The position numbers were made by a program, and so were the translations under genes. The notes under the pieces are model-generated. The model was not told the origin of the DNA. It did no database searches and saw only the letters and a program-made list of their open reading frames with translations. From Neckera pumila (lineage: Eukaryota; Streptophyta; Bryopsida; Hypnales; Neckeraceae), in the NCBI GenBank assembly GCA_963969595.1, contig OZ018412.1, positions 188,501 to 252,500 on the forward strand: 64,000 bases of DNA. The letters run 5' to 3'. Shown here piece by piece: positions 50,034 through 61,949 of this stretch (position 1 is its first letter; the number at the start of each line of letters is the position of its first letter).

Positions 50034-50365
50034 ATTGGACATGTGTCAACTTCACATTGGTCAACACAACTCCCTCACGACTGCAAAATGACTATAGAAT
50101 GACTTGCAGTTGACCGAATTTTTCAAAAAAAAGACAACTGCCTTTCCAAATTTTTTTGTCCCTAAATCTGAATGCCACGTAGACCATTCCATCCTTTCTT
50201 CATCCAAGTCCAAATTTGTTGGTGATAATAAACGGGCAGTCATTTAAAGAATCACTTGTCCACTATGACTGCAAGGTCTGAAGTCATTCTCGAGTCATTT
50301 TTGTCTTCAATGACTGTTTTAGAGTCATTCTTTGCATTCATTTATACCTCTATTTTCTTGTAGTG

Positions 50366-51880
50366 ATAGATTCTAAATCTACATTCACATGATTAGTAAC
50401 TGATCCAAAAGTAGATACTACTTAGCAAAGCACCTAATTGACATTACTTTGTCAAATTCAAGAAACATAAACCATACTTGATTTACTAAGTTACTATTGA
50501 AGCATTCTACTACTGGGATCAATGGAAAAACAAAGAATGGATCTATAAATCAAAAATCAGATCATATTTGGTTGACTAATATGCTCCTTGAACAAGCTTT
50601 TTATTTGGCTCCATTGCACTATTTCAAAATAAATGTACACTTTTTGCTAGAATTTTTCATTTCTATTAAAAATGTGGATGAAGTTGTTAAAGTTGGATGA
50701 AAAAGTGCATGCATATGATTGATAAGTGATTTTTGGTCCAAAAGATGGATGAATGTAGAAATACAGTGCTTTCCCAAATGTTAATACATTTGGGATTATG
50801 TAGGATACTTATGGTTTATGAAGTGGAAATTATTGAAGGCTCCAAAAGCGCCCACTCCTAGACATAAGGTAGAGCCACCCATAACCGACCAAATAAGGAA
50901 TTCCAATATGATCTGGAGTAGTGAAGGCAAAACAAATATTTATCAAAGGTACATCGATAGAAATGACAAGGATTGCAAAAAATTTGGTAACTTTATTGCT
51001 TGAATTGAAATTACTATGAATTTGGGAGGCAAAAAGTGCTCTAGACCCATAGCCAACCTCTAGACTCTTCCAATTCCGATCATTCAATAACTTTTTTTTC
51101 TAATCATTATTTTCTACTTTTTATCTCACAACTTGGGACATGTGTCATGTATTTATTGGTTCCAACTTTGAAAAGGGAAAAAAGAAACATTCTAAGCTTG
51201 GTAAAAAATACGTGAATCTATACGTCGGGAATGAGTCATTGGTCGGGAATGGATGTCTCTACCTTATTGGTACATTGCAAGAATGCAATTGGTACATCAA
51301 GGAATGCACTATATAAGATGGGCACCCCCAAATGCGCCACTGACCTTAAAGCGCTATCTTCAATCTGTGCACATCTCCAAAATCAATTCCGTACCTATGT
51401 GGAAGAAACGCTTTTAGAAGCAAACTTTGTTCCTTCGTAACTTTTGCATACAACATCCATACGTCGCGTTCTTTGGTGCATTGGAACCTCCTTTCATTTT
51501 CCAATAAGAAAATTTGAACAATTTGAACAATTTAATAATAATAAATAGACTCAGTAGCTATTATAGCTATTAGTGGCACATTTGGGGGTGCCTACCTTAT
51601 ACACGTCTATGTTAGAGAACGCTTTTAGAACCTGAACTGTTTTGGACCTCCTCCGTTATGAGCCTCAAGAAAAGAAAGCAATTGGTAAAAAGGAAGAAAA
51701 TCTCCTGCTCCAGAGAACTCCACCTGGAAACAACCGGATGCCCAACTGAAAGGCCGAGCCAAGCAGACAGCAACAACATTGGACGCCGGGTCGGTACTCG
51801 GCACGCGGTTCAGATAAGATTCATCCGCCATATCCAACGCCAACTGAGTGCATCCCCGCCGGAGTGCTCCAACTTCAGTT
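50366..51880. other. intergenic with a MITE-like inverted repeat
   Basis: ATAAGATGGGCACCCCCAAA (from about 51,306) recurs as its complement TTTGGGGGTGCCTACCTTAT (about 51,580-51,600), and AACGCTTTTAGAA occurs near both. The arms are about 35 bp with a 230-bp spacer. No gene was recognised before the PYG7 promoter. Confidence 0.4.
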
Positions 51881-52172
51881 CGTCAATTGCATTGCACCCA
51901 GTCTAGTCCTCCTCTTCTTCCTGGCATTTCGTGTCTGGACAGCATCACTGGTGGCCCGGGGCTTCCAAAATCAGCGCAACTGCTTGCTCTTTTCATTTTG
52001 CCACTAGTAAGAGTTAAGCAAGCAGAAAGGGCCGAACCCCCCTTCTTGGCCGCAGCGGAGGGGTTGTGAGATTTGGGCCGAATTCCGCTGGTTGGGAAGT
52101 TTTAGGGTTAGCCAGTGAGGTGCGCGAATTTCTGTTGTTCGGATTTGGGGGTTGAAGGGGGAGCGAGGGACG
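51881..52172 (+). promoter_or_regulatory. probable promoter and 5' leader of PYG7
   Basis: Composition becomes GC-richer ahead of the PYG7 start. The leader just upstream of the ATG is purine-rich (GGGGGAGCGAGGGACG). No clear TATA element or light-responsive motif was pinned down. Confidence 0.35.
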
Positions 52173-55011
52173 ATGGCAGCTGCCATGACCAGCTGCCGGG
52201 TTTTGGGGGGCGTGGACAGTGTGGCGCTGCTCCAGATTCGTGGGAGGAGATTCGTGAGCCGCTATGGGAGAGTGGTTGGGAATGGGAGGTTTGGGGGTGG
52301 CTTGTTGGGAATTGCACGAGAGAAGAAGACCGTGCCAGTGGTCTCTGAGGTATGGAATGCGTGAGTCCGATTTCTTGTCCGGGTTTATCCGCTCCTCATC
52401 ACGCGGAGTTGGAATCCATTTCTTTCGTTCCCATTTTTGAAACAGGATCGATTCGGGAGCCTATGATTAGCGATTGAAGATAGCCTCTGATCGATTGTTT
52501 TTTGGTATTGCAATGTGAAAGAATTCCTGTTTGCTGAGCATTTTTGAGTAAAGTGGACACTTCACAAAACCCTAAGTGGGGGAGAATTGAAAACAGAATG
52601 AGGAGAAAAGAATGAGGCAAGATGTAGGGCCAAGAGTGAGGCTCTTCTGTGATTAAAATCCTATTCGGCTTTTGAGGTGAATGTTGCGAAATAAGATGAA
52701 AGGAATTGGTCGATGATTTGAGAGTCGATTTTGCATTGAAGTCGCTCACGGGGGACTATATGCAATGTTCGGAATGTTCGTCTGGTTGTGGAGGAAGCAG
52801 CTTTTCAAGCGACAATCTTCAACGGCTTCCCGAGTCGGCACGCATCCCTCCTACTGGAAGAAACTTGCGTCTCCGAAGAATGTCTTCTCTAAGGATTTCT
52901 CCAAGGATTTCTGTTCAACAGGGGATGGTATGTTGTCATTTCATTCGGTATTTGAATTTCAGGAGATTCACGCGTTTGGATTGAGCCCTCCCACTACCGG
53001 TTGGAAGAATGTAAAGTCTGACGGGATGGTGCTTACAGTGGACATTTGGATGCGTATCTAAGATCATGCATCGAAATTGATTAGGTTTCACCTTCGATTG
53101 GGCTTATTTGTTCACATTTTCAATAGTTCACTGCGCTAGCAATATGTGCTTAAGTGGCAAGGCTACTCGTTATAATATTGTGGTTCTGCACGTGGTGGTT
53201 GATTCTGCAGGTGAAGTTGGCGTTTCAGGCGGTGCAATGGTGGGTTTTCTTGCCCTGCCTGCTCTGGTGGGGTTTTCTGGGGCAGCCAATGGGTCCACCC
53301 TCGAAGCGAACATGGCCTATGGTGAGATCGGTGAAGGTTTGGAGTTCGGAGTGCAGCTTATCTACTTGGGGGCGTTATTAGCTCTTCTGGGAGTTGGCAG
53401 TTTCTTGGTGGTTCGTCAAATTCTCGTCCGCCGTGAGTTAGAGTCCGCCGCAAAGGATTTGCAGGTTCGTGTCTCTTGCACTAAAAATTAACCATTGAAT
53501 ATCAAGCACCACCAGCAAGAGGTTGGTCTATAGCAGTCTGTTTCAGAAGAGATGTTGAATTTCATTGTTCCGGCCTCCTTGTTTGTGGATGACAGAGACC
53601 TTCCTGATTATGCAGTAAAGGCGGGTTTACATGTGATTGGTCAATAGTTGGAAGTTTGTCCTTAAGGCCTTAACATTTTGTTCTGTTGACCATGGGACAA
53701 GGATTTTGGTAATTTTGGTAATCGGTGAAAAATTGACTTGAATGCGTATGTGACAACAATTTTCGCAAGCCAGTCTTGCCAGGAGTGTAAACCCTCCCTA
53801 AACCTTCATCTATATTGATGCGTCTGCTTCATATCCATCCACTTTCGCGAAACTGGGAAGTGACGCCTCGATTTGGTTTCTTGTTTGTAGGATCGAGTGC
53901 GTAGCGGCGAGGCTTCGTCAGAGGAATTCTTCGAGCTAGGAGCAGTGATGCTGCGCAAGAAGTACTATGTACTTGCAAACAAGTATCTGGAACAGGCCAT
54001 CAAGAAATGGGACGGTGATGAAGCTGATTTAGCACAGGTTAGTCATTATTAATATTTTTGGTTGACCGAAAGAGTCTTTAAAGATTCGTATCAGTTTAAT
54101 ATCTATTATTTCAATATTTGTCTGGTGGAACTAATCTTGCTCTCTCATTGGTCATAGCATTTGTTATTATGTTAGCGATTCGACTTGATGCATCACTTAG
54201 GCATCACTTGTGCCCTCGAAGAATAGAACCCTGATACTCTTAGGCCGCTTTAGATTGCACATGATAGAAAAGAAGCTTGAGAGAACAAGAAATCCTACAC
54301 CTTGATTGGTGCAAAAATCATTTTTGATTCATTTTGCCTCATTTTATTCTGATTTTGTTCGACATGGACTGTATACTTACCCAAGTAACGAGAGTGATCA
54401 TGAAGAGGTTGCGCTTACATATCTCCTATGTGTCAAGCTACCTCTTTGACATGGATTGGGCACTTGTTACCTCAAATTTGTCATAAGGTGTCGTAATGCA
54501 ACGGACTATTTTAAACTTGTCCTCTAGTTGCACATGATGTTGGTCAACTTTACAGCTTGTTTATCCCAAGCTTTTTGCGTCGTCTGTGCATCTAAAGTGG
54601 CCCTGAGTGTCGTCAATATGCAGGGCCAGGAATATTGAAAGCTTCTTCAAAGTGTTTATTGTGAATGTGGCATGTATTGAACCTTTTGATTGGGAGTCCT
54701 TTTTATCAAGTCTCATGTTTAGTTTTTGGACCGTGCAGGTGTACAATGCATTGGGCTTCAGCTATTTCAGCGACGATAAATTGGATGCGTCCATAAGTCA
54801 GTACGAGAAGGCAGTGAAGCTACAGCCCGGCTACGTGACTGCATGGAATAACCTAGGGAACGTATACGAAGTGAGAAAGGATTTCAAGCAAGCTCTGAAA
54901 TCCTATGAGGAGGCCTTGCAATTCGACCCTAGCAATAAGATTGCCCAACGTCAACGCGATTCTATGAAGGAACGGGTGAATCGGTTCCAAGGAGTCCCCA
55001 CCAAAGACTGA
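52173..55011 (+). CDS. PYG7: PYG7/Ycf37-like photosystem I assembly TPR protein, chloroplast
   Basis: PYG7 is the nuclear-encoded plant counterpart of cyanobacterial Ycf37, a thylakoid protein needed for photosystem I assembly. Five exons join in phase: 52173-52349, 52801-52927, 53211-53464, 53891-54037 and 54739-55011, giving 325 residues (about 301 in Arabidopsis). The first 100 residues are Arg/Ser/Gly-rich ([20 protein letters not shown]) and suit a chloroplast transit peptide. Two hydrophobic segments follow at about 109-126 and 148-169 ([19 protein letters not shown]). Three TPRs occupy about 196-301: [40 protein letters not shown] and [19 protein letters not shown], with the TPR consensus W/L-G-Y-A-P spacing. 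The start is the first ATG of a 59-codon exon ending at a good donor. All introns are GT-AG, and no defect was seen. Confidence 0.88.
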
Positions 55012-55560
55012 TCACCAAGGGTCTTTAGATTATTAGCGAGTTTTGCTCCGATCCGTGTAGGTTCTCTCCGGCCAACTACCTCCTCTCACACTGCATAGTA
55101 GTCACCTTGTCTTGTACTTCTGAAGGCTCTTGTTGACAGTCTTAGCAGCTTGAGTTAAATATGCAGTTTGTGTCCCACTTGGAATTGCGCCGAAGGTGGG
55201 CTTTCAAGGCCTTTTTATACCTTGAAAGGTGTACAATTTTGTAAGCGTCTTCTGATCTAGTTTGTTTATTCCATTACTTGGCATTGGGCCACTTAGTCCC
55301 CTCGCATCATGCATGCACATGTAATGTGCAAATGTCCATTTATATCAGACACCTCATGTGAGAAGCAACTCTAAATCACCAAATCTGAACAGTAATCAAG
55401 ATCATGAAAAAACAGAAATGGCAGCATTCTCTTTTCTTTTTTTTCGTGGTTGTTTTGTTTTGTTCTTTCTTTTTGAGATCATGTATAGTGCCTCCGATCA
55501 TGAACAACCAGAAATGGCAACATCGTCTTTTTCTTCTTAAGAGAGTTCAAAGCCTTATAA
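55012..55560 (+). other. PYG7 3' untranslated region and flank
   Basis: GC-balanced sequence persists to about 55,290 and probably contains the 3' UTR; no unambiguous AATAAA was found. The rest is AT-rich. Confidence 0.35.
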
Positions 55561-55799
55561 TTTAGTGTCAAGCTAGGAGAAAAACTCATTTTCTTCACTT
55601 CAAACAATTATATCTTGTGATCAATACAATCAAAGTTTCTAAAATTTCTTCTAAACATTCTTGTACTAGTCTAGTGCAAGATTCTATGGTTGAATATGCA
55701 AAATCAACAAATGTTTAAACTTTTGTTGTTGTTTGCAATGAAACTGGCAGTTCGAGAGATTTTCACCCAAAAAAATGACCTTGGAACTTTAGGGGCTAA
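55561..55799 (-). mobile_element. truncated TTAA-family copy downstream of PYG7
   Basis: Shares, in reverse, the order seen in the copy starting at 63459: CACTTCAAACAATTATATCTTG, CTAGTGCAAGATTCTATGGTTG, a CTGGCAGTT block and the end CCTTGGAACTTTAGGGGCTAA. Only one terminus is present, and it is mutated from TTAA to CTAA. Confidence 0.5.
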
Positions 55800-56975
55800 T
55801 GCTCATAAACGTCAATTTCATGAGGGACATGCTTTCCTTGGGCGACTGTTCCTTGGTAACTTACTGGCATTCCAAATCGTGTTGATGAGAGGGTCTTGTG
55901 CCTTCTGTGGAGCTTGTCTTTCTGTGGGCCTGCATTGCATTTTGGCCCAGAGAAGCTGAGAGGTCCTCTTCTTCACGCATTGTGCAACATTCATGTGAAC
56001 ATTCGAATTGATTATTTGTCACTGGGTATCTTATCTGACTGAAACAGTCCATGACGTACATGATGTTGAGTCAAAATGTCACCATTAAAGTTCTATTACT
56101 ATCTTGTTGGTGGAGGCTACCATCAGTCACCAGCCTGTGTACTTTTCTTAGGGAGGGTTGGAAAATTTCCAGACATGAAAAGTATTATGGAACCAAGAGT
56201 TCAGGACGGTACTCAAGTTCAGCAATTTGGAGTTATGCACATTTGAATGTGAGCAACTGTGGATCGATTGCACCAGGTGAACCTGGAAACTAGCGAGACG
56301 ATAAATTTTCAATTACTCAGAGCAGCGGCGCGCTGCTCGCCACAAGCAGAAGCTCCTTCGAAACGCAGCATTCTTTGTCATGGTAATGATACTCAAAAAT
56401 TGGACTGTTTGGGGTGTACCATTAACCACAATGATGCCAATCATATATAGAATAAGTGATTATGATATGGGTTCATTTGGTTGATTGACAGCGGAGGACC
56501 AAAGGGCTTGGAGTTTGCATGTGGGCAGTGCGCGCCTGACACTTGGGAATGCATAGTTAGGTGCTAGCTACAAGGCAGTCAGCAGAAAAATTAAGTTAAT
56601 TTGGGGTGGGAAGAACAACTCACGGCAAGTAGGGATCACTAAGTTACCCTGAGAAGTGAGAATTTTTGGATCATTCCTGTATCAATTTAGATTTTTACTA
56701 ATGCTCTGCAACCAGCGCAGGGGGAGTGATCTAGTCTGCTCAAGCGTCTGAGTTGTGTAGGTGTGCAGTTCTAACTACAAGCTGTAAGTTCGATAAGTAC
56801 TGAAGTCAGGTTCTGCAATGAATCGCTGAAATCAGTTGTGTTCAAAACTGAAGAAAAGAAAAAGAAAAAGCTGCTAAATTATGTTTGAGATCATCTCCAG
56901 GAAGATATGCACTGTTCAGAGCCGCTGTTCCATTAGATCGAGCTCAAGTCAGAAATGGGAGCTTGTGTGTACGCA
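55800..56975. other. intergenic, nothing recognised
   Basis: The composition is more balanced than most intergenic parts of the window, and several frames of 60-90 codons exist, but none shows a motif or a phase-consistent splice chain. A decayed gene cannot be excluded. Confidence 0.3.
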
Positions 56976-56984
56976 TTTCAGCAT

Positions 56985-57252
56985 GCAGGACGTTAAATCC
57001 CCCCGTCCTTTGTGGGCCCCACGGGCCGAATTTACCCCGGGGAAAACGCTGGAATTTTTTATGTGCCAGAATTTAATTTTTTTTCAAAATCTGAATTCAT
57101 ATTTGCAATCAGAGGCCCCAAATTAGCTAGAGGTGCTAGTAATTATCCTGAGACAGGGCTCAAATATAGGGAGCTTTTATTTATTTTTACCTTTGAGAAA
57201 TTTGAATTTATCCTGTTGGGCCCACCAAAGACGGGGGGATTTAATGTCCTGC
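56985..57252. mobile_element. MULE-like element with GC-rich termini, 268 bp
   Basis: The termini are near-perfect inverted repeats: left GCAGGACGTTAAATCCCCCC, right GGGGGGATTTAATGTCCTGC, continuing with GTC and a GTGGGCCC-type block. A perfect 9-bp direct repeat TTTCAGCAT flanks it (56976-56984 and 57253-57261). Long termini plus a 9-bp duplication indicate a non-autonomous Mutator-like element, of a different family from 5966-6229. No coding sequence. Confidence 0.85.
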
Positions 57253-59797
57253 TTTCAGCATCTCCACCCTTGCACTAAGTAACTCCCCATTATCTATGGC
57301 TAATGTACATGATGAGTCTGTTCATTTGAGGTCCAGCGGTAGACTCTAAGAAGCCAAATGCAGTGACATTGAAAGGCAATTGCAGTACATTACAAAAAAT
57401 TTCAGCCCATTTTAGGGCCGTTGGAAATTGACATGCCATGCTATTGTTTGCATGGCTTGTCAACTTCCAAATTGCTCTTGGTGAGCAGTCAAAGTCTTTG
57501 ACTGCTTGCCGGAGCAATCAATTTCGGCAGAATTTTTTAAGATTAAAAAAAAAAAATTATAATTTTTTATTCGGAATTTTTGGTTCCTGCGCCATTGCTG
57601 CTGCAGTTTCAACAGGGCGGAAATAGGAGAAAAACAAGTTTATTTGCAAAATAAATAAAAAATTAGGGTACCTCGGAGGGCTGTAAGGCAGCCCTCCGGA
57701 GGCTTGAAATTTCAACTAAACTAATGCGTAATGTTAAACTAATGCCTATCTTGGTTACAAGGGAGACTCTATCTAATCCTAAATTTAATTAAAATCAAAA
57801 TACTTTTGAATTTGCCAATCAGAAGGGTTGTGGAGTGCAATGCAATAGTTAGAAATAAAATTAGAATGAAAGAAATGATAATGTAATTTAGTGGGGATCA
57901 GGGAAAGATAATATTGTTTTGTTATTCTAGTGTTTGTGTTTGAAGAGTAGAACATGTTTAGAGTGTTTATGACAATGTTAAGCGGCACTTGCGGCCTTGG
58001 CTCGTTGGCTTTGGCCTTGGCACACTGGTGAGATGGTCATAAATCAAACCTAGGGGTGGCGGGGTGCTTATCACTATAGTCCATCCAATTGTAGTGGGGG
58101 TTCAGTAACTACCTTGTTGTCATATAGGGACCTGAGAATTTCTTATAGAAAAGGGCAGGTTGATTCTTTATTATAGAGTCTACCTCCTAACAAAGGCATC
58201 AAGGATGGAATTTGCCATTCATGAGGCTTAGATAGTTGAGCCATTTTCAATAGACGCTTCATTCATGCCGGTCTTTTTAGACCAGAGTTACTTTCTTCCT
58301 TTCTAACAATGTTATTGATGTTTGTAAATTTTTTCTTGGTGACTTGTTTTGGGATGTCAAATTGTTCATGCAGTGCTTGTAAAGGGGGTTAACTTTGTGT
58401 GTAGCTCCTTTTGGTCATATTGTGATGGTAGTGAGAGATTGAGTATTCCATCCGTGGTGTTTTGTATACATTTGCACAATAATATGACATGCCATAATTT
58501 CACATCTACATTTGAAGACCCCTTCAATTTCCTATTTATTACCCAAATGCATATGCTTCAAGCAATGTGAATATGTCTCAAGCAGAGGGGACCTTGGGAG
58601 AATCATCCATTTAAATGTTTGTGGATTATTGTGGTAATTTTTTGAAAAAATTCTAAGATTCAAAAAGTACAAGGAAATTTCAACTAAAAAAGCTTCTCAC
58701 AATTCAAAAAATGACCCTTCATTAACAACTTGAATAAACAAGTAAAATGAAAACTGACTCTAATAAAATAACATAAGCAAAACTTATGATTTTGAACTTA
58801 AAGGAATTTTTTAGGTGAAACCTACAAATTTTGAATTTTCAATCAATTTTCAATGTAATTTCCAATCTTTCTTTCAAATTTAGTTGAAAATATCAATTTA
58901 TATAATAGTAGCTCTGACCATATAATATAATCAATGGATCATAATTTACTGCGCTATTTGAAAACCATCATTAAATTATTACTCTAAGTTGCATTCTTTA
59001 GAAATTTGCAATTTGTCTTTAACTTGAATAAGTATACAATACACCAAATAAATCTCACATATTGTAATTGAAGAATTGCAAGCTGAGTGTAGGATAAAGC
59101 TCATTGGCATTAAATTTGGCAGGCCTAGTCTTAACATGATAAATTATTAAAGTCTAATTTGGATTATATTTGGAGGGGCTTAGAACACTCTTCATCTATT
59201 TTGGTTGAATGTCAAATCTTCCTAGTGCAAGGATGCGGATGCTATTAACCCTTTAGTGCTTTAGCTAGTGACCTCTATATTATCTCTAATTTCTTTGAAA
59301 ATTACGGTAGCATTAGAATATGGGATATGAAGTTCCTATGTAGTCATGGTTTGTGTGCACATTCTATACTAACAAACAAATCATGATTTGAAATTTCATA
59401 GATCTTACATAATTGTATGGAGATGCTTGCCTTGTGGATGTATGTTGTTGCGGCAAAGAATTTTGGATGACTTTCAAAGGATAGTGAAGATAAAGAGAAA
59501 ACACATGATTGGGTGTTATCACAAAATATGACTATATAATTGAAGAAGTACCGAAGAAGTCCATATCAAAACAATTTTGAATACAATCTGATATCTAAAG
59601 CCAACTAATTATGTTGTTGCTTCTTTGCAAAAACATGTTCATTTCAATATTGCAAATCAATATATCTTAAGTTTCTTATAACTTGATCTTGGCCTTAAAT
59701 TGTTTGTAAGTAGATGTTCTTTATATGATTCTTTTCAAAACAATGTATATTCTAAATGACCATGAACTCCAAAAATCGTAAAACATTTTGTTTAATA
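57253..59797. other. AT-rich intergenic with one GC hairpin
   Basis: A perfect 9-bp stem GGAGGGCTG / CAGCCCTCC with a 5-base loop lies at 57675-57697. Around 58,620-59,260 the text relates in reverse to the 19974-20549 element and ends near TTAACCCTTTAGTGC (59,246), suggesting another decayed copy. No gene was seen. Confidence 0.35.
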
Positions 59798-59878
59798 CTC
59801 CCTCCATTTGGAAATAGTCTATCCATTCTCTATAGTAATTGCACTAAGAATGGATGCACTATTTCCAAACGGAGGGAG
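59798..59878. mobile_element. Stowaway MITE, 81 bp
   Basis: CTCCCTCCATTTGGAAATAG at the left pairs with CTATTTCCAAACGGAGGGAG at the right; TA dinucleotides flank it (59796-59797 and 59879-59880). CTCCCTCC termini with TA duplication define Stowaway elements of the Tc1/mariner superfamily. The arms extend inward through ATCCATTCT / AGAATGGAT. Confidence 0.92.
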
Positions 59879-60179
59879 TAGTAAGGAATGTGTGCATACT
59901 AAATCATCTTATAATCTATCAAGTACTTAGATCTTTGAACTAGTTCACTTTCAATTATGAAAATTTTCCCTCACACTTGTTGTGCACTAAATTTAAATGT
60001 CTTGGATTAGAATGTGAAAATTTAACTTCCAACACCATTCTTGCTTTTGACTTAACTATTTCTTTTGAAAGTTAATATATAGGATTTTGCAACTATCTTA
60101 TTCTTATCAAAAGTTTATACAACTAGAAAATTTGAATGCAAAACATTGCGTAGATCCTCAATCAAAAAGAGTGCACAGA

Positions 60180-61081
60180 TTAACCCCTAAAGGACCATTG
60201 TCCCTTTGGGGGACAAATGGGATTTTGGGCAGGTACCTATGGGCTGAATTTTTGTCGTGATTTTTTGAAACCTTCTTTGGGAATATAATTTTTTTTTCAA
60301 TCATGCCCGGGAAAAAAAGTTATGCCCAAATAAGCTCAAAACAAGGGAGAGCGGGTAACAAAAATATTTTGCAAAAAAATGAATTTTTTAAGAATTTTTT
60401 TTTCTTCATAGATTTTATTTTTGCCTATTTGGGAAGCTTTGATTCATTTCATTTGGATTTTTTATGAGAAAGTTATGGACAATCTTGTTTTTGGGGCAAT
60501 TAGTGCATCTTCTTGAAAAAAATAACTTGTAGGATTCATTTTGGAATGCAATTTTTGCAATTTTTCAGAAAAAAAAAGTTCCACACGGTTTAGTTTTCTT
60601 GCTGGAACGATCTCACCATTGGAATTAGTGCATTTTAATTCCATCTAAAAGATATTAAGATTTTAGATTTTCCTTCTATCTTGTATTATCTTCTGCTTAA
60701 CAATTTTTTTAAGAATGAAAATTAAGTTTTTTTGAATTTCTTTTTTTTCCTAGACACTCAACTCAATTCTCCACTAGAAAAATTTAAAGCTCAAAACTCT
60801 GTAGTGCAAAAAATTTAAGTTAAAAATGTTCAAAGTCAAAAAATCGAGTCCCGCAATGTGATGAAAATCTTGTTTTTTTCACTTTGAACGAAGATATCTT
60901 GCAATCTGTGCGGTCAAAAATTCTGAAAATTTTTCCACACATTGTCATACTAATTAGGTATAAGAACTAACGGTTGAATGTGCAAAAAAAACACTTTTCA
61001 GATTTTTTTACTCTTTACTCTAGAAATGGCAGTTTTGAGAGTTCTTTGGCAAAATAAAGGCCTTGGTCCTTTAGGGATTAA
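60180..61081 (-). mobile_element. TTAA-bounded element, 902 bp
   Basis: TTAACCCCTAAAGGACCATT at the left and CCTTGGTCCTTTAGGGATTAA at the right. It is the reverse-oriented relative of 34146-35075: GGCAGGTACCTATGGGCTGA here against TCAGATTTCGGGCAGGTATC-type text there, and GGATTCATTTTGGAATGC / GCATTCAGAAATGAATCC. Interior frames are short, so non-autonomous. Confidence 0.72.
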
Positions 61082-61119
61082 TCTTGAAATGTTTATGACA
61101 ATGTTTCACCATAAACAAT

Positions 61120-61800
61120 CCAAAACTGCCATTTCTAGAAGAAAGTGCAAAGATGAAAAAGAAACTATTTTTTTGCTTATCTAACCATAGAAATTTGCAC
61201 TAGACTTGCATGAAAATGGATGGGAAACATTTAAATTTTTTGACCAAGTAAATTGTGAAATACTAGTGTTCAAAGTGAATAGAAAAGTTTTTTTTGAACC
61301 TTAAAATACCTCTAGATTTTCAAACTTTGAAAACTCTTAACTTCAAAATTTTATATTACGGAATTTTAAAGTTTGATTTTTTCAATAGAGAATTGAGTTA
61401 AAGATCTAGGTTCAAAAAAAGACAAGTTTTTTTTCATTCTTTAGAAAATAATTAAGAAGTTTTAGTCTTTAATAGTTTTCAAAAAGAATTGAAATGTGTT
61501 ATTACTAAAGGTAAAATTGTAGCAAATAATATATGAACTCTTTTTTTGAAAAAAATGTGAAAAATGAGCTCAAAAACAAATCTTTTACATTACTATTCTA
61601 GAAATAACATTAATTATCCACAAAACAAGATTCATCATAACTTTTACACCACCAATCCAATTAGAATGAATCAAAGCTTTCCACATAATTCTATAAAGGA
61701 GGGAGGATCAATTAGATTATTTCAAGACTTTACAATATTTTTTGTTGCCAATTCAGGCATTTTATACTTATAAAGGCATAACATTTTTTCTCATGCACCT
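61120..61800 (+). mobile_element. partial TTAA-family copy adjacent to 60180-61081
   Basis: Runs in the opposite direction to its neighbour with the same order of blocks: CAAAACTGCCATTTCTAGAA, a CTAACCATAGAAATTTGCAC segment, GTGTTCAAAGTGAATAGAAA, ACAAGATTCATCATAACTT and AGAATGAATCAAAGCTTTCC. The TTAA/CCC termini are missing or decayed. Confidence 0.45.
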
Positions 61801-61949
61801 TATATTGAGACTCCTTTACCTTGAAAATACATTTAAAGAACTACATCAAATTTTGACATAGAAAGAACTTACTCAAAATCCAAAAATATCATTTTAGAAC
61901 TTTGAAAATTTTGGAATTAACAGACAATTGAAAAAAACAAGGTCATGAT

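Larger units (their letters stand above)
47815..50365. mobile_element. non-autonomous CACTA/En-Spm element, 2,551 bp
   Basis: Begins CACTACAAGAAATTAGGGGT and ends CTCTATTTTCTTGTAGTG, flanked by the 3-bp duplication ATA (47812-47814 and 50366-50368). Subterminal regions carry many short copies of AATGACT / AGTCATT, as expected for transposase-binding repeats of this superfamily. The interior has no transposase. It holds a MULE-like insertion (48178-48472), a second CACTA-like right terminus near 49,030-49,062 (CTCCATTCTGTTGTAGTG), one arm of the 21-kb foldback repeat (about 49330-49570), a TATG-rich tract (49,620-49,730) and a 122-bp tandem duplication. Confidence 0.88.

Noticed and set aside
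52706..53061. Overlapping 92- and 98-codon frames in the PYG7 region
   Set aside because: Only 52801-52927 in one frame joins the flanking PYG7 exons in phase; the rest is intron.
53154..53381. 75-codon frame overlapping PYG7 exon 3
   Set aside because: It is the out-of-phase shadow of the exon encoding [18 protein letters not shown].
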